DNA from: Winogradskyella thalassocola
GTDB lineage: Bacteria; Bacteroidota; Bacteroidia; Flavobacteriales; Flavobacteriaceae
Direction: 5' to 3'
Assembly (NCBI RefSeq): GCF_900099995.1
Contig: NZ_FNCZ01000004.1
Coordinates: 248,001-312,000, forward strand
DNA length: 64,000 bases
The notes beneath the pieces were generated by a model, which searched no databases, was not told where the DNA came from, and saw only the letters and a list, made by a program, of their open reading frames with translations. Shown one piece after another: positions 55,308 through 63,932 of this stretch (position 1 is the stretch's first letter; each line of letters starts with the position of its first letter). Both the position numbers and the translations under genes were made by a program.

Positions 55308-56090
55308 TTATTTTATATTCAGCTTTTTTATATGAATATACCCTAAAACACTAGTTACTAAAAAACATATTACACTAAAGACTGTAACAGACGAGACACC
55401 CAAAATTAAAGGCATTTTATCACCTAAAGAAACAGATAATACACTAAACGAGTAAGGGAAATAAATAGATTGTGGAGCTTGAGAAACAATTATCCCAATA
55501 ATCGCTAAGAACATCCCAAGTCCTAAAGGGACAATAAAGTTTTTATATCTAAAACTTAACCAAAACTGAATACCTATAATTCCTAAAGAGGCCACAAAAG
55601 AAATTGTTAGCATATTAATATATTTTAGATGCTCTGGCTGAAAATTCAAAAAAGCCAGATCTGGATGTATTAATCCTAATAAAAATCCTGACAATAAAAT
55701 GGCTAAATAATAATAGACATATGTCGTAATTATGGCGAAAATCACAATGCTTAATTTCCCAAAATAGATACTCCATTTAGGAACTGGCAAAGCAAACAAA
55801 TGTTTTAGACCTAATGATTTATGCTCTATCTGCATAATTAAACTTGTAATTAATACAATAAACATGGGTATAAAAAAAGGAATAGAATTTTCAATCTGGA
55901 TCGTCATGAATTTTTCCCATGGATTTATTCCAGCTTCTGGTGTATTGGTTTCATGCTTTAAAAAATAGGCTATAAAAAATAATATGGGAAAAAGAATGGC
56001 ACTAATAATAGTAAGCCAAAAAGCAAATGTTCTTTTTAATTTAATAAATTCATTTTTGATACTTGATATATAGAATGAGATTGCTGTCAT
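55308..56090 (-). CDS. ABC transporter permease (ABC-2, immunity-type)
   Basis: 260 residues, six hydrophobic helices; opening FYISSIKNEFIKLKRTFAFWLTIISAILFP and IQIENSIPFFIPMFIVLITSLIMQIEHKSLGLKHLFALPVPKWSIYFGKL are typical of permeases for lantibiotic/bacitracin immunity (LanG/BcrB-like). Works with the ATPase encoded 5 nt upstream. The pair is the only minus-strand unit in the cassette array. Confidence 0.85.
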   Translation of the reverse strand: MTAISFYISSIKNEFIKLKRTFAFWLTIISAILFPILFFIAYFLKHETNTPEAGINPWEKFMTIQIENSIPFFIPMFIVLITSLIMQIEHKSLGLKHLFALPVPKWSIYFGKLSIVIFAIITTYVYYYLAILLSGFLLGLIHPDLAFLNFQPEHLKYINMLTISFVASLGIIGIQFWLSFRYKNFIVPLGLGMFLAIIGIIVSQAPQSIYFPYSFSVLSVSLGDKMPLILGVSSVTVFSVICFLVTSVLGYIHIKKLNIK

Positions 56091-56095
56091 AATTT

Positions 56096-57013
56096 TTAGT
56101 TTTCAGTTAGCGATAAGAAAAGTTCCTCTAAATTGTTTTTAATAGTCACTTGATAAATATTAATTTTTGATGCTCTTAAAACATCTATCACTTTTGTAAT
56201 ATCTTCTTTACTACAAACCTCAATTTGTAAAAAATCATCAAGTAAAGCGACATTTCCCATATTCAAATCTTTTAAAACTGACAGCGCTTCATTTGGCAAA
56301 TCGACTTCTATATCTAGTTTTATATTTGAGCCTTTCGACACTTTTAAACTCGCCACAGTATCTTGATAGATCATCTTACCATTTCTAATAATACCAACAT
56401 GAGTACAGGTTCTTTCTATTTCACTCAACAGATGACTAGAGATAAAGATGGTAGTACCATACGTTTCATTTAAGTCTTTTATTAAGGTCCGCATTTCAAT
56501 AATTCCTTTGGGATCTAAACCATTTGTTGGCTCGTCTAAAATGATGAGTTCAGGATTACTTAATAACGACATTGCCAATCCTAAGCGCTGCTTCATGCCT
56601 AGAGAATATTCTTTTATTTTCTTGTTTTTGGCATGTGTTAGTTTTACAATTTCTAAGACTTCATGTATTCTAGTAAATGATATGTTCTGGCGATAATTTG
56701 CTGCGATTCTTAGATTATCAACAGCGTCTAAATGCTCATATAAAGAAGGATTCTCTATTAAGGCGCCTACTTGGTCTAAAATTTTAAGTCTAGTTTTATT
56801 ATTAAATGTTTCTCCAAAAAGAACAACTGTTCCCGATGTTTTCTTTAGAAGTCCTAGTAGCAACCGAATTGTGGTACTTTTCCCAGAACCATTGGGTCCT
56901 AAAAACCCATAAATACTGCCTTTAGGAACTTTTAGTTCTAAATTCTCAATATCTTGTTCTGATTTATTATAAGAAAAATTGAGGTTGTTTGTGTTTACAA
57001 TAAGTTGATTCAT
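56096..57013 (-). CDS. ABC transporter ATP-binding protein
   Basis: 305 residues: Walker A FLGPNGSGKSTTIRLL, Q loop, signature YSLGMKQRLGLAMSLL, Walker B LIILDEPTNGLDPKG and H-loop IFISSHLLSEIE. BcrA/LanF-like exporter ATPase, with a C-terminal regulatory extension. Partner of the adjacent permease; likely role in resistance to a membrane-active peptide or in export, by family. Confidence 0.93.
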   Translation of the reverse strand: MNQLIVNTNNLNFSYNKSEQDIENLELKVPKGSIYGFLGPNGSGKSTTIRLLLGLLKKTSGTVVLFGETFNNKTRLKILDQVGALIENPSLYEHLDAVDNLRIAANYRQNISFTRIHEVLEIVKLTHAKNKKIKEYSLGMKQRLGLAMSLLSNPELIILDEPTNGLDPKGIIEMRTLIKDLNETYGTTIFISSHLLSEIERTCTHVGIIRNGKMIYQDTVASLKVSKGSNIKLDIEVDLPNEALSVLKDLNMGNVALLDDFLQIEVCSKEDITKVIDVLRASKINIYQVTIKNNLEELFLSLTEN

Positions 57014-57117
57014 ATACGAGTCTGATTGATTGTCTTATCAACTAAACGAATCAATTGACTAATTGTAACAAGCTGTGATAAAGAGGCGTGATAATTTTTA
57101 TATTTAAACTGAATTAA

Positions 57118-57269
57118 AACGTTACTCAACGACGCATATAATTTATTGCGAGTTCTGGCCTACTTTATAAAATCGCTTCGTCAGTTCGCTAGCTCGGGTC
57201 TATTCCGTTTTTATTTGCTAATTTAGGTGCTTTAACATGCAACCTCAATACATATCAACCTTGTGTGTA
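57118..57269. repeat. Cassette junction site, second type, degenerate
   Basis: Begins AACGACGCATATAATTTATT-GCG, holds CAGTTCGCTAGCTCGGGTCT in the middle and ends TTTAACATGCAACC...ATACATATCAACC with private end CTTGTGTGTA (57,260-57,269). That end is nearly complementary to GGCACACAAC after the next gene. Confidence 0.55.
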
Positions 57270-57282
57270 ATTTGACAAATCG

Positions 57283-57987
57283 ATGAAACATATTTTCTTT
57301 ATCCTATTTTTATTTATGTTTTTAGCTTGTAATTCTAAAAAAGAAGATGCGAGTTCGAAAATTCGGAATGAGAATCTTAACAAAGACATCCATAAAAAGT
57401 TAAGCGGAAAAGACATCGTAGTAGCATTAGAAAAACTGGGATATTTCAATTTAACTGACCAATCTGAATTGGATACTGTTAAAGCAGGTTTTGAAAAAGC
57501 ATACACGAATTTGACTTTCTTTCAAGGTCCAGTGCGAGGAGAAACACTGAATTTTATGGACAGTCGTTATCATTGGATAGATTGCGAAGAACTATTTGAG
57601 ACCGGAGGACTCACAGAATATTTGGCTCAAGTTAAGCCCACTTTTGAAAAACTCGGTCTAAAATTAGAGTTCGCAAACGAACAAAGCGAACAAGACCAAA
57701 ACACTTGGAAACATACCATAGAATTGAACGGAATTGAATACACCGCGTTTGACGGACGATTTTCTGACCTTGATTGGGGAATTGCCTATGTCAATTTCAT
57801 AGAAATGCTAAACACAGAATTAAGGAAACAAAATTCGAACGAGCTGTTTTATCCTATAAATTGTGGAAATGACGGAATGTTTGTTTTGCTAACTCCAAAA
57901 CAATTAGACTTTGTAAATCGGAATTATCCTATTGACAATGAACATCCGACAACAATGCATACTTGGAAAAACAGAAATGGAATATAA
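57283..57987 (+). CDS. Cassette gene, predicted lipoprotein
   Basis: 234 residues: MKHIFFILFLFMFLACNSKK, lipobox L-A-C with Cys at about residue 16. The remainder (ALEKLGYFNLTDQSELDTVKAGFEKAYTNL, LTPKQLDFVNRNYPIDNE) is soluble without a domain I recognise. A cassette-type unit: preceded by CTTGTGTGTA and followed by GGCACACAAC (57,994-58,003), a worn inverted pair. Confidence 0.75.
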   Translation: MKHIFFILFLFMFLACNSKKEDASSKIRNENLNKDIHKKLSGKDIVVALEKLGYFNLTDQSELDTVKAGFEKAYTNLTFFQGPVRGETLNFMDSRYHWIDCEELFETGGLTEYLAQVKPTFEKLGLKLEFANEQSEQDQNTWKHTIELNGIEYTAFDGRFSDLDWGIAYVNFIEMLNTELRKQNSNELFYPINCGNDGMFVLLTPKQLDFVNRNYPIDNEHPTTMHTWKNRNGI

Positions 57988-57993
57988 AAAAAA

Positions 57994-58345
57994 GGCACAC
58001 AACACCGTTTCTAATTCATTGCTGAGCGTAGCGAAAAGACAACATAAAGCACCCCCAAGAACGTTGTGATTCAGCTAATTAAACAACAAAGCTAATCTAG
58101 GACTACTGATAAATAAATCGGTCCTCGAAGGCTCAAGACTCGATTACTAATATAAAATTAAGAATTACATTGAAGACACACTTGCAATTTTAGAATCTGA
58201 ATTAAAAAAATAACAACAGATTAAGACAGTACACATTCAACGAACTACTAATAACGGTTTCTACCAGATATTCTATCTGTGACGTATTTAGTAAATTAGT
58301 TGTTTAACCAAACACACGTTATGCTACTTGGAACAATGAAAATTA
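57994..58345. repeat. Degenerate junction sites and a cassette remnant
   Basis: AACACCGTTTCTAATTCATT-GCTGAG starts one site at 58,001. A second left arm, ATAACGGTTTCTACC, starts near 58,251, and the right arm GTTTAACCAAACACAC-GTTATGC ends at about 58,325. Between them a frame ending EDTLAILESELKK-stop (near 58,165-58,213) looks like the C-terminal tail of a lost cassette gene. Confidence 0.45.
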
Positions 58346-58349
58346 AATT

Positions 58350-59027
58350 ATGTTTATAAATAGAATCACATTTTCAATAGACAAAAGAAAACACAGTGAA
58401 CAAGACTGTATAGAATTCAATAGAATAACATCTTATCATGAAGAATTACTTCATCATTACTTACCAAAAAAAGTAAACTTAGGAGGTTTCGGTTTTTTCA
58501 GCAACAAACTACAAACGGATTTAAGCTCTATAAAAATTAAACCATATGGACAATGTATAGATTATTTTCATCAGGTGACTGAAAATACTGTAACAGAATT
58601 CTTAAAAACACAACCGGCTAATCAAATCGGATTACTAAATGACCTCCTAAAAAAATCGATTTCAGAAATATCAATTGAGCATAAAGTCGACACAGAAATA
58701 TTCTTCGAAACAATTGAACATATAAAAGAATCATATCTAGGATTCGAGAAAAAGATGAATATTTCTAAAACTCATAAATCGAGGAAAATAAAAATTGAAA
58801 TCATTCGGGTCGTAAGTTTAAATTTCGAACATATTATATGTCGAATTTTGAATAAATCCAATGATATTATAGATGAATGGATTTTAGAAAATAACACGTC
58901 AATTTATGATTGTTCATATTCTTATAGAAAATCAAAATGGAACGAGAATAATTTAGAAATATATGATAGGTTTGACAAAATTCACAAAACAATAGACGTC
59001 ATTAAATACATAGAACAAAGCACATAA
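58350..59027 (+). CDS. Cassette gene, unknown 225-residue protein
   Basis: MFINRITFSIDKRKHSEQDC start; soluble alpha/beta protein without recognised motif (FNRITSYHEELLHHYLPKKVNLGGFGFFS, KIKIEIIRVVSLNFEHIICRILNKSNDIIDEWIL). Its flanks GTTATGC (58,319) and GCACATAAC (after the stop) look like a drifted private pair. Confidence 0.65.
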   Translation: MFINRITFSIDKRKHSEQDCIEFNRITSYHEELLHHYLPKKVNLGGFGFFSNKLQTDLSSIKIKPYGQCIDYFHQVTENTVTEFLKTQPANQIGLLNDLLKKSISEISIEHKVDTEIFFETIEHIKESYLGFEKKMNISKTHKSRKIKIEIIRVVSLNFEHIICRILNKSNDIIDEWILENNTSIYDCSYSYRKSKWNENNLEIYDRFDKIHKTIDVIKYIEQST

Positions 59028-59106
59028 CACAATATATCATAAACCGCCAAGAAAAGACCTCAGAATAGCGTATCACAGGGTAACATATAACAACGCACAT
59101 CTAAAA
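59028..59106. repeat. Short, worn junction site
   Basis: GCACATAACACAATATATCA-TAAACCGCC on the left and GTAACATATAACAACGCAC on the right; much shorter than the intact sites, so a deletion product. Confidence 0.35.
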
Positions 59107-59598
59107 ATGACAAAACAATTGCATAAAACTTGTACTTGCGAAAACTATTCTGATTTGGAATTATCTCGTGATGTCATTTCGAAACGAATTAAAGAAAGCA
59201 AAAAAATCAAGAAACATCTAGAGATTAAAAGTAAATCTAATAAAGGTCATCATTTATATCAATGTAAATTTTGTAATCAATTGTGGCAATTAAGTAGTGC
59301 TTGGAATTGGGGAGAAAAAGATTATCTGTTTAAAATTCCAAAAACTGAAATTAAAGAATGGAATAAAAATCCATTTGTATCACCAGCAGATATGACAATG
59401 TTTGCTGCTTCAATGAATTTGTATTTTGAAAGACATAAACTAGTTGCATCTGAAAATTTTTGTAGGAGAGATAATTGTGAACGAAAAGCAATTCTAAAGG
59501 ACGTATTGTGTAAAAATCATTTTATTGAAAGCTTGCAAAACATTGGAACTTTACCAAAATATCCTGAAGGAAAAATTTTTGACCCATATACATTTTAA
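59107..59598 (+). CDS. Cassette gene, cysteine-rich protein of unknown function
   Basis: 163 residues with three cysteine/histidine groups: HKTCTCENYSDL, HHLYQCKFCNQLWQLSSAWNWGEKDYLFK and CRRDNCERKAILKDVLCKNHF. The spacing suggests one or two zinc sites. No named domain. Confidence 0.7.
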   Translation: MTKQLHKTCTCENYSDLELSRDVISKRIKESKKIKKHLEIKSKSNKGHHLYQCKFCNQLWQLSSAWNWGEKDYLFKIPKTEIKEWNKNPFVSPADMTMFAASMNLYFERHKLVASENFCRRDNCERKAILKDVLCKNHFIESLQNIGTLPKYPEGKIFDPYTF

Positions 59599-59609
59599 TA
59601 AAAACACGA

Positions 59610-59748
59610 GGCCTAACAAGTATATAAATAATTACTGTTTTAAGCTTAAAAAAGTTTATTGCCTTGTTTGCTAGCTATTGATTTCCCTTTAAAAAATCCT
59701 TACACGTAAACCCTCAACTATTTTTATATCAGACCATTGTAAATGATT
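59610..59748. repeat. Degenerate attC-like site
   Basis: AACAAGTATATAAATAATTA-CTGTTTT, GCCTTGTTTGCTAGCTATTG-ATTTCCCTTTAAAAAATCC and CCTCAACTATTTTTATATCA follow the same order as the good site at 63,793-63,932 (AACAAAGTATATAAAAAATT, GCTTTGTTTGCTAGCTTCTG, CGCAACTTTCCATATACATA). Confidence 0.55.
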
Positions 59749-59793
59749 TCATAAAAAAAAGGTTATTTTTAGATCAACTAATCCAATTAATTC

Positions 59794-61347
59794 ATGTCAG
59801 TTAAAGATCTTCCTCTCCTCGTTTTATTCATTCTACTAACAAGTCCATCAATTTTTGCGCAAAATGCAAAATCTGAATCGATCAAATCAGTTTTCTTTTC
59901 AATTCCAGCTTATGATATAACCACAAGCCCTTCCCTACTCAAATACTCATTTGCCATGGGTAATACAAGCTTTGACACGCCAAAATCTATTGAAGCCGAA
60001 GAAGTATGTGTTGCTGCCGGAAGTAAAAATGCATTAAAAGATGCTAAAAAAATTACTGTATATCAATACAGTGTGTCAGCAGAAATTAATGATGCCTACC
60101 TTATTATAGAAAATCCCTCTGGTAATATTTTATATGCCGAAGAATTTAATAGTTATCAAAGAACAGGCAGCTTAGCTAATGAAACTATTGAGTTTATTTA
60201 TGGAGAAGACAAGTGCTATTGGCACCCACAAGTTCTGGAAGAGAGCTGGAATAAAGATAAAGTTGCCTGGAAGAACGAACAACATCAAAGTATTAAAGCC
60301 CGATTTATAGAAAAAGCTCAAAGAAGTGCTAAGTTTAAAATGCAAGGAGGCTACGTTGACTACTCGGTAAATGTATTTACAGGAAAGGGAGGCAAAGGAT
60401 ACGATTATAGTGACTTAGATGAAGCACAAAGACAGGCCATTACAGTTTACGATAACATGTACAAAGATGGCAAGGTAAATGCACAAACCATTGACCAATT
60501 AATGATACCGGTTAATAGGTGGTTAACATTTATCAAAGAAGTTAATTTAGATGATAAAAAGGCCAAGATTAACAGAAAGGTGGCACAAGGCTTATATATG
60601 AATTTGGCAACAGCATATTTTCAGGCTCGCAATTTTGATGAGGCGTCTAAATATTTAGAGCTTTATGAGGATGCCTATAACAACCCTGTTTTGAGAGGCA
60701 CAGATCAGGGAGTAATACAGCTTTCAAAACTGATTGTTGAGCAACGAAAGGGAATAGCAGCAAATACCAATCAAACTTATGATTATGATGCTTTAAATAA
60801 ACTAGTTATGCCTACAAATATCGAGATAGAAATAGATGATCTGGGAGAGTCTATGGTTAATGAACTTAGTGGGAGTTATTCTTTTTACGCTAAAGACAAA
60901 GAAAAAGAAGCATCTGTTGCTGCTAGCGGAAGTATATACAAAAGTAATATTAGTCCAGGGCAGTATGGTCCAACTTTAGTGATGATGACAGTTTATGATG
61001 GCGATCTTAATGAGTTTCCTTTAGAAGTTACACAGCTTGATATAAAAGGCCTAGTCTTTACAGGAGGGTATTCCTTTGAACATATTCCTGCAGAAATTGG
61101 TAATATGACCAATCTTCAGCAGATTAACCTTACAGCAAGTAATGTTTCGAGTATTCCTGAAGAAATAGGACAATTAATCAATTTAAAGCGATTAAATTTA
61201 AGTAAAACCAAGATAAGTAAACTGCCAGAATCAATTAAAAACCTAAAAAACCTAAAGATGCTCAATATTAAAAACACTAATATTTCGGACGCAGAGGTCG
61301 CAAAGATTAAGTCATGGCTTCCTAAAGGTTGTAAATTAAAAGTGTAA
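59794..61347 (+). CDS. Secreted protein with TPR-like middle and leucine-rich repeats
   Basis: 517 residues: signal peptide MSVKDLPLLVLFILLTSPSI ending FAQ; a large mixed N-terminal region; helical repeats (VAQGLYMNLATAYFQARNFDEASKYLELYEDAYNN, about 270-300); then C-terminal leucine-rich repeats (MTNLQQINLTASNVSSIPEEIGQLINLKRLNLSKTKISKLPESIKNLKNLKMLNIKNT). Periplasmic or surface protein, binding role likely. No sorting domain at the end. Not cassette-like in size, so probably chromosomal. Confidence 0.75.
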   Translation: MSVKDLPLLVLFILLTSPSIFAQNAKSESIKSVFFSIPAYDITTSPSLLKYSFAMGNTSFDTPKSIEAEEVCVAAGSKNALKDAKKITVYQYSVSAEINDAYLIIENPSGNILYAEEFNSYQRTGSLANETIEFIYGEDKCYWHPQVLEESWNKDKVAWKNEQHQSIKARFIEKAQRSAKFKMQGGYVDYSVNVFTGKGGKGYDYSDLDEAQRQAITVYDNMYKDGKVNAQTIDQLMIPVNRWLTFIKEVNLDDKKAKINRKVAQGLYMNLATAYFQARNFDEASKYLELYEDAYNNPVLRGTDQGVIQLSKLIVEQRKGIAANTNQTYDYDALNKLVMPTNIEIEIDDLGESMVNELSGSYSFYAKDKEKEASVAASGSIYKSNISPGQYGPTLVMMTVYDGDLNEFPLEVTQLDIKGLVFTGGYSFEHIPAEIGNMTNLQQINLTASNVSSIPEEIGQLINLKRLNLSKTKISKLPESIKNLKNLKMLNIKNTNISDAEVAKIKSWLPKGCKLKV

Positions 61348-61549
61348 TTATTAAAGATCTCTGGTTTCTCTATTCTAAAGGAATAATGTATTATAAAAAT
61401 TATGTGCCACAATACATATGATTTATTACTGCTATATTTCCTAAATGGAAATAATCATGGATTTCCCTCTGCTTTGTTCAATTTTAACCAGTAGTCATAT
61501 TTCAGGACAAGACAGTCTAAGGAAATCAATCATAAATACTTTGCATAAA

Positions 61550-61582
61550 AAAAACGGTTTAGAGTGAACTAAACCGTTGTTT
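61550..61582 (-). terminator. Terminator downstream of the original tRNA-Met
   Basis: AACGGTTTAG and CTAAACCGTT form the stem around a short loop, flanked by A and T runs. It lies just past the tRNA 3' end on the minus strand, where a tRNA terminator belongs. Confidence 0.7.
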
Positions 61583-61600
61583 TAAAAAGCTTTCGCTTAG

Positions 61601-61642
61601 TAGCGGGAACTGGACTCGAACCAGTGACCTTCGGGTTATGAG
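61601..61642 (-). tRNA. Partial tRNA-Met (CAT), 3' half only
   Basis: On the minus strand CTCATAACCCGAAGG, the T arm ACTGG-TTCGAGT-CCAGT and the acceptor TCCCGCT plus A are present. Upstream of the anticodon loop the match stops: the base partners of CCCGA are AAGAA instead of TCGGG, and no D arm exists. Identity ends at the anticodon loop, a standard crossover point of tyrosine recombinases, so this is an attachment-site duplicate rather than a gene. Confidence 0.85.
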
Positions 61643-61766
61643 TTCTTAAAAAGACTCAAAAACATCGAAAAACGCACCTTTTCCGCTATATAATATGTAA
61701 ATCGTGTTCCAAAACGTACTCAGTTTCGTGTTCACTTCGATTATATTTATAAAAGTAATAAAAAAA

Positions 61767-62150
61767 TCAAAAACCCATATAATTTTGCCACTTTATAAGA
61801 ACATATTTATCTAAATTTCTTTCTTTTTTTCTAAAAAATCCATATTCATATGCAAATAGATAAACGTCTCCTTTTGTGTTTTTCCAATAATGAGTAAAAA
61901 AGTTAGGATCAAATCCTTCTTGTGTAAGCATGCTAGCTCTTACAGTTACCATACCTCCTTTATTATATTTCTTCAAAATTTTCCGGTTAAGTTTTAATTG
62001 ATTGTCTACTTTATTATAAAATCGTTCTGGTAGCTCCTTAGATTTCTTGTATTGATAGGCACTTTTACACTGAGGATCACAAAACTTCTTATCGGTTCTT
62101 CCAAATAATTCCTTTTTGCAATACAAGCATGTTATAAAAAGCCTCCTCAT
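61767..62150 (-). CDS. Small zinc-finger protein of unknown function
   Basis: 127 residues with an N-terminal zinc finger CLYCKKELFGRTDKKFCDPQCK and a basic helical body (KSAYQYKKSKELPERFYNKVDNQLKLNRKIL). Likely nucleic-acid binding. Divergent from the cassette recombinase. The 13-bp repeat TTTTGTAATTAAA occurs at its own start (62,150-62,162) and 5 nt before the recombinase start codon (62,220-62,232), suggesting shared control. Confidence 0.75.
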   Translation of the reverse strand: MRRLFITCLYCKKELFGRTDKKFCDPQCKSAYQYKKSKELPERFYNKVDNQLKLNRKILKKYNKGGMVTVRASMLTQEGFDPNFFTHYWKNTKGDVYLFAYEYGFFRKKERNLDKYVLIKWQNYMGF

Positions 62151-62237
62151 TTTGTAATTAAACGTATTTTATACGAATCCTATCCGAATAAGATACGACT
62201 AATTCATTTATACACAGTATTTTGTAATTAAAAACTT

Positions 62238-63365
62238 ATGCAACTACAAAACAGTATAACACTAAAACATCTTCTTATAGATCAAAAAAAATGTATCGGA
62301 CTTCAATTTAATTCAAGTAAAATCATAGAAGCTCTTATTAATACAATTCCAAACATAGTTTGGAGTCAAGAATTATTATTGTATTATTTACCTAATACTA
62401 AGAGTAATTTGGATTTAATATTTAAAACTTTTTATGGGGTTGCTTGGGTGAATGGAAATTATTTTTTTTCTGATAAAATTATAAATGAAGATAACCCACA
62501 GCTCAACTTGGAGCACTTTAGGTCTAGAAAACCGAAAAATGGTTTTAAGACATGCCCTGAATCCTATCTATTGAAACTTGAACTTAAAAGGTATTCTGAT
62601 AATACGGTTCGTAATTATGTGTCTAGTTTTGAGTCCTTCATTAATCATTATTATAAGGAAGACCCAATTGCACTAAATGAAATTGATGTTAGAAAATATT
62701 TACAAAAGTTGATACAAGATGGCAAATCAAACTCTTATGTGAATTTAACTATAAATAGTATAAAATTCTTTTATGAAGTTGTGCACGGAATGCCAAATAG
62801 ATTCTATTCAATTGAACGACCACGAAAAGAAAAAAAGCTACCTGTAGTTTTATCTAAAGAAGACATAATAAAAATTATAAATGCAACAAATAACATTAAA
62901 CATAAGTGCATTGTAGGACTACTGTATTCATCTGGACTTCGAAGAGGAGAATTATTAAACCTTAACATTACTGATATAGACAGCAAAAGAATGGTAGTAA
63001 AAATTAACCATGCAAAAGGTAATAAGGATCGCATTTCTATATTAAGCCCAAGTATTTTAAAAGATCTTCAACTATACTATAAGGAATATAGACCTAAAAC
63101 ATATTTGTTTGAAGGCAAAAAAGGAAATAAATATAGTGCGACTAGCGTTTTAAAAATTATTTCCACGGCTGCAAAAAAAGCAGGTATAATTAAAAAAGTT
63201 ACTCCTCATATGCTAAGACATAGTTTTGCAACCCATTTATTAGAAAATGGGACTGACATTAGACACATTCAGCTTTTATTAGGACATAATTCTACCAAAA
63301 CAACAGAAATATACACACATGTGGCAAATAGATCTTTCATGGAAATAAAAGATTTACTATCTTAG
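62238..63365 (+). CDS. XerC/D-like tyrosine recombinase, proposed cassette integrase
   Basis: 375 residues. An N-terminal extension (about 100 residues, not in XerC/D) precedes the core-binding domain (YLLKLELKRYSDNTVRNYVSSFESFINHYY) and catalytic domain: R in YSSGLRRGELLNL (about 235), K in HAKGNKDRISIL, H-x2-R in TPHMLRHSFATHLLENG (about 324-327), H in LLGHNSTKTTEIYTHV with nucleophile Y about 358. All catalytic residues intact. It is followed directly by the palindrome and a cassette. A decayed relative with the same 3' context lies at 37,951. The integron-integrase insertion was not apparent by eye, so it groups with Xer-like enzymes. Confidence 0.9.
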   Translation: MQLQNSITLKHLLIDQKKCIGLQFNSSKIIEALINTIPNIVWSQELLLYYLPNTKSNLDLIFKTFYGVAWVNGNYFFSDKIINEDNPQLNLEHFRSRKPKNGFKTCPESYLLKLELKRYSDNTVRNYVSSFESFINHYYKEDPIALNEIDVRKYLQKLIQDGKSNSYVNLTINSIKFFYEVVHGMPNRFYSIERPRKEKKLPVVLSKEDIIKIINATNNIKHKCIVGLLYSSGLRRGELLNLNITDIDSKRMVVKINHAKGNKDRISILSPSILKDLQLYYKEYRPKTYLFEGKKGNKYSATSVLKIISTAAKKAGIIKKVTPHMLRHSFATHLLENGTDIRHIQLLLGHNSTKTTEIYTHVANRSFMEIKDLLS

Positions 63366-63376
63366 AGTTATAATGT

Positions 63377-63400
63377 GGATATAGACTATAGTCTATATCC
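63377..63400. other. attI-like 24-bp palindrome after the recombinase
   Basis: GGATATAGACTA followed directly by TAGTCTATATCC, a perfect palindrome without loop, 12 nt after the recombinase stop. Then AATT and GTTGTGCATA, the first private cassette end (63,405-63,414). The recombinase remnant at 37,951 has the same element. Strand exchange near the GTT is inferred from where sequence identity between the two loci ends. Confidence 0.65.
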
Positions 63401-63436
63401 AATTGTTGTGCATAATTTACCAAAACCCGAAAAAGA

Positions 63437-63787
63437 TTGACATTTAAGGAAGTTTATAATCTAACAATTAAATATTATCCATCTGAAATTAATATTTCGG
63501 ACGGAAAAAATGTTGTAAAAGTTGGCGGAAAATTTAAAAAGTTATCGGAATCGTGGAACGAAGCGGAATTGAAAACGAAAAAGGAATCTGATTTTATCAA
63601 ATTAATGGTTTGGGGGATTTTTTGCGGATATCATAAAAAAGCAATTGACAACTTTATGAACGGAAAAAAGACAGTTTCTTTGAATGAATTGGATATGGAA
63701 TATTTGAAATACAAGTTTGAAGAAAGCCTACTCGATACTAAAGATGATTATTACGCTGAATTGAGAACGGATTATAAAACTGAATAA
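63437..63787 (+). CDS. Cassette gene, unknown 116-residue protein
   Basis: Starts at TTG 63437 (MTFKEVYNLTIKYYPSEINI); no in-frame ATG is available before residue 58. Soluble, with KVGGKFKKLSESWNEAELKTKKESDFIKLMVWGIFCGYHKK and an acidic end. No domain recognised. Bracketed by GTTGTGCATA (63,405-63,414) and its exact complement TATGCACAAC (63,793-63,802). Confidence 0.7.
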   Translation: MTFKEVYNLTIKYYPSEINISDGKNVVKVGGKFKKLSESWNEAELKTKKESDFIKLMVWGIFCGYHKKAIDNFMNGKKTVSLNELDMEYLKYKFEESLLDTKDDYYAELRTDYKTE

Positions 63788-63792
63788 AAAAC

Positions 63793-63932
63793 TATGCACA
63801 ACAAAGTATATAAAAAATTGCTGTTTTGTGCTTAACCAATGTTAGTTGCTTTGTTTGCTAGCTTCTGATTTTCCTTCGGAAAATCCTCGCACACAAACAC
63901 GCAACTTTCCATATACATAAACGTTGCAAACC
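63793..63932. repeat. attC-like cassette junction site, best copy
   Basis: Left end TATGCACAAC of the preceding cassette; left arm AAAGTATATAAAAAATTGC against right arm GCAACTTTCCATATACATAA; inner TGTTTTGTGC against GCACACAAACACG; tip GATTTTCC-TTCG-GAAAATC; right end GTTGCAAACC (63,923-63,932) opens the next cassette, which runs off the window. The same layout and shared tip as 38,584-38,721. Confidence 0.75.

Noticed and set aside
62238..63365. CRISPR or phage interpretation of the repeats near the recombinase
   Set aside because: Repeats are long imperfect hairpins around genes, with no regular short spacers, and no phage structural genes are present.
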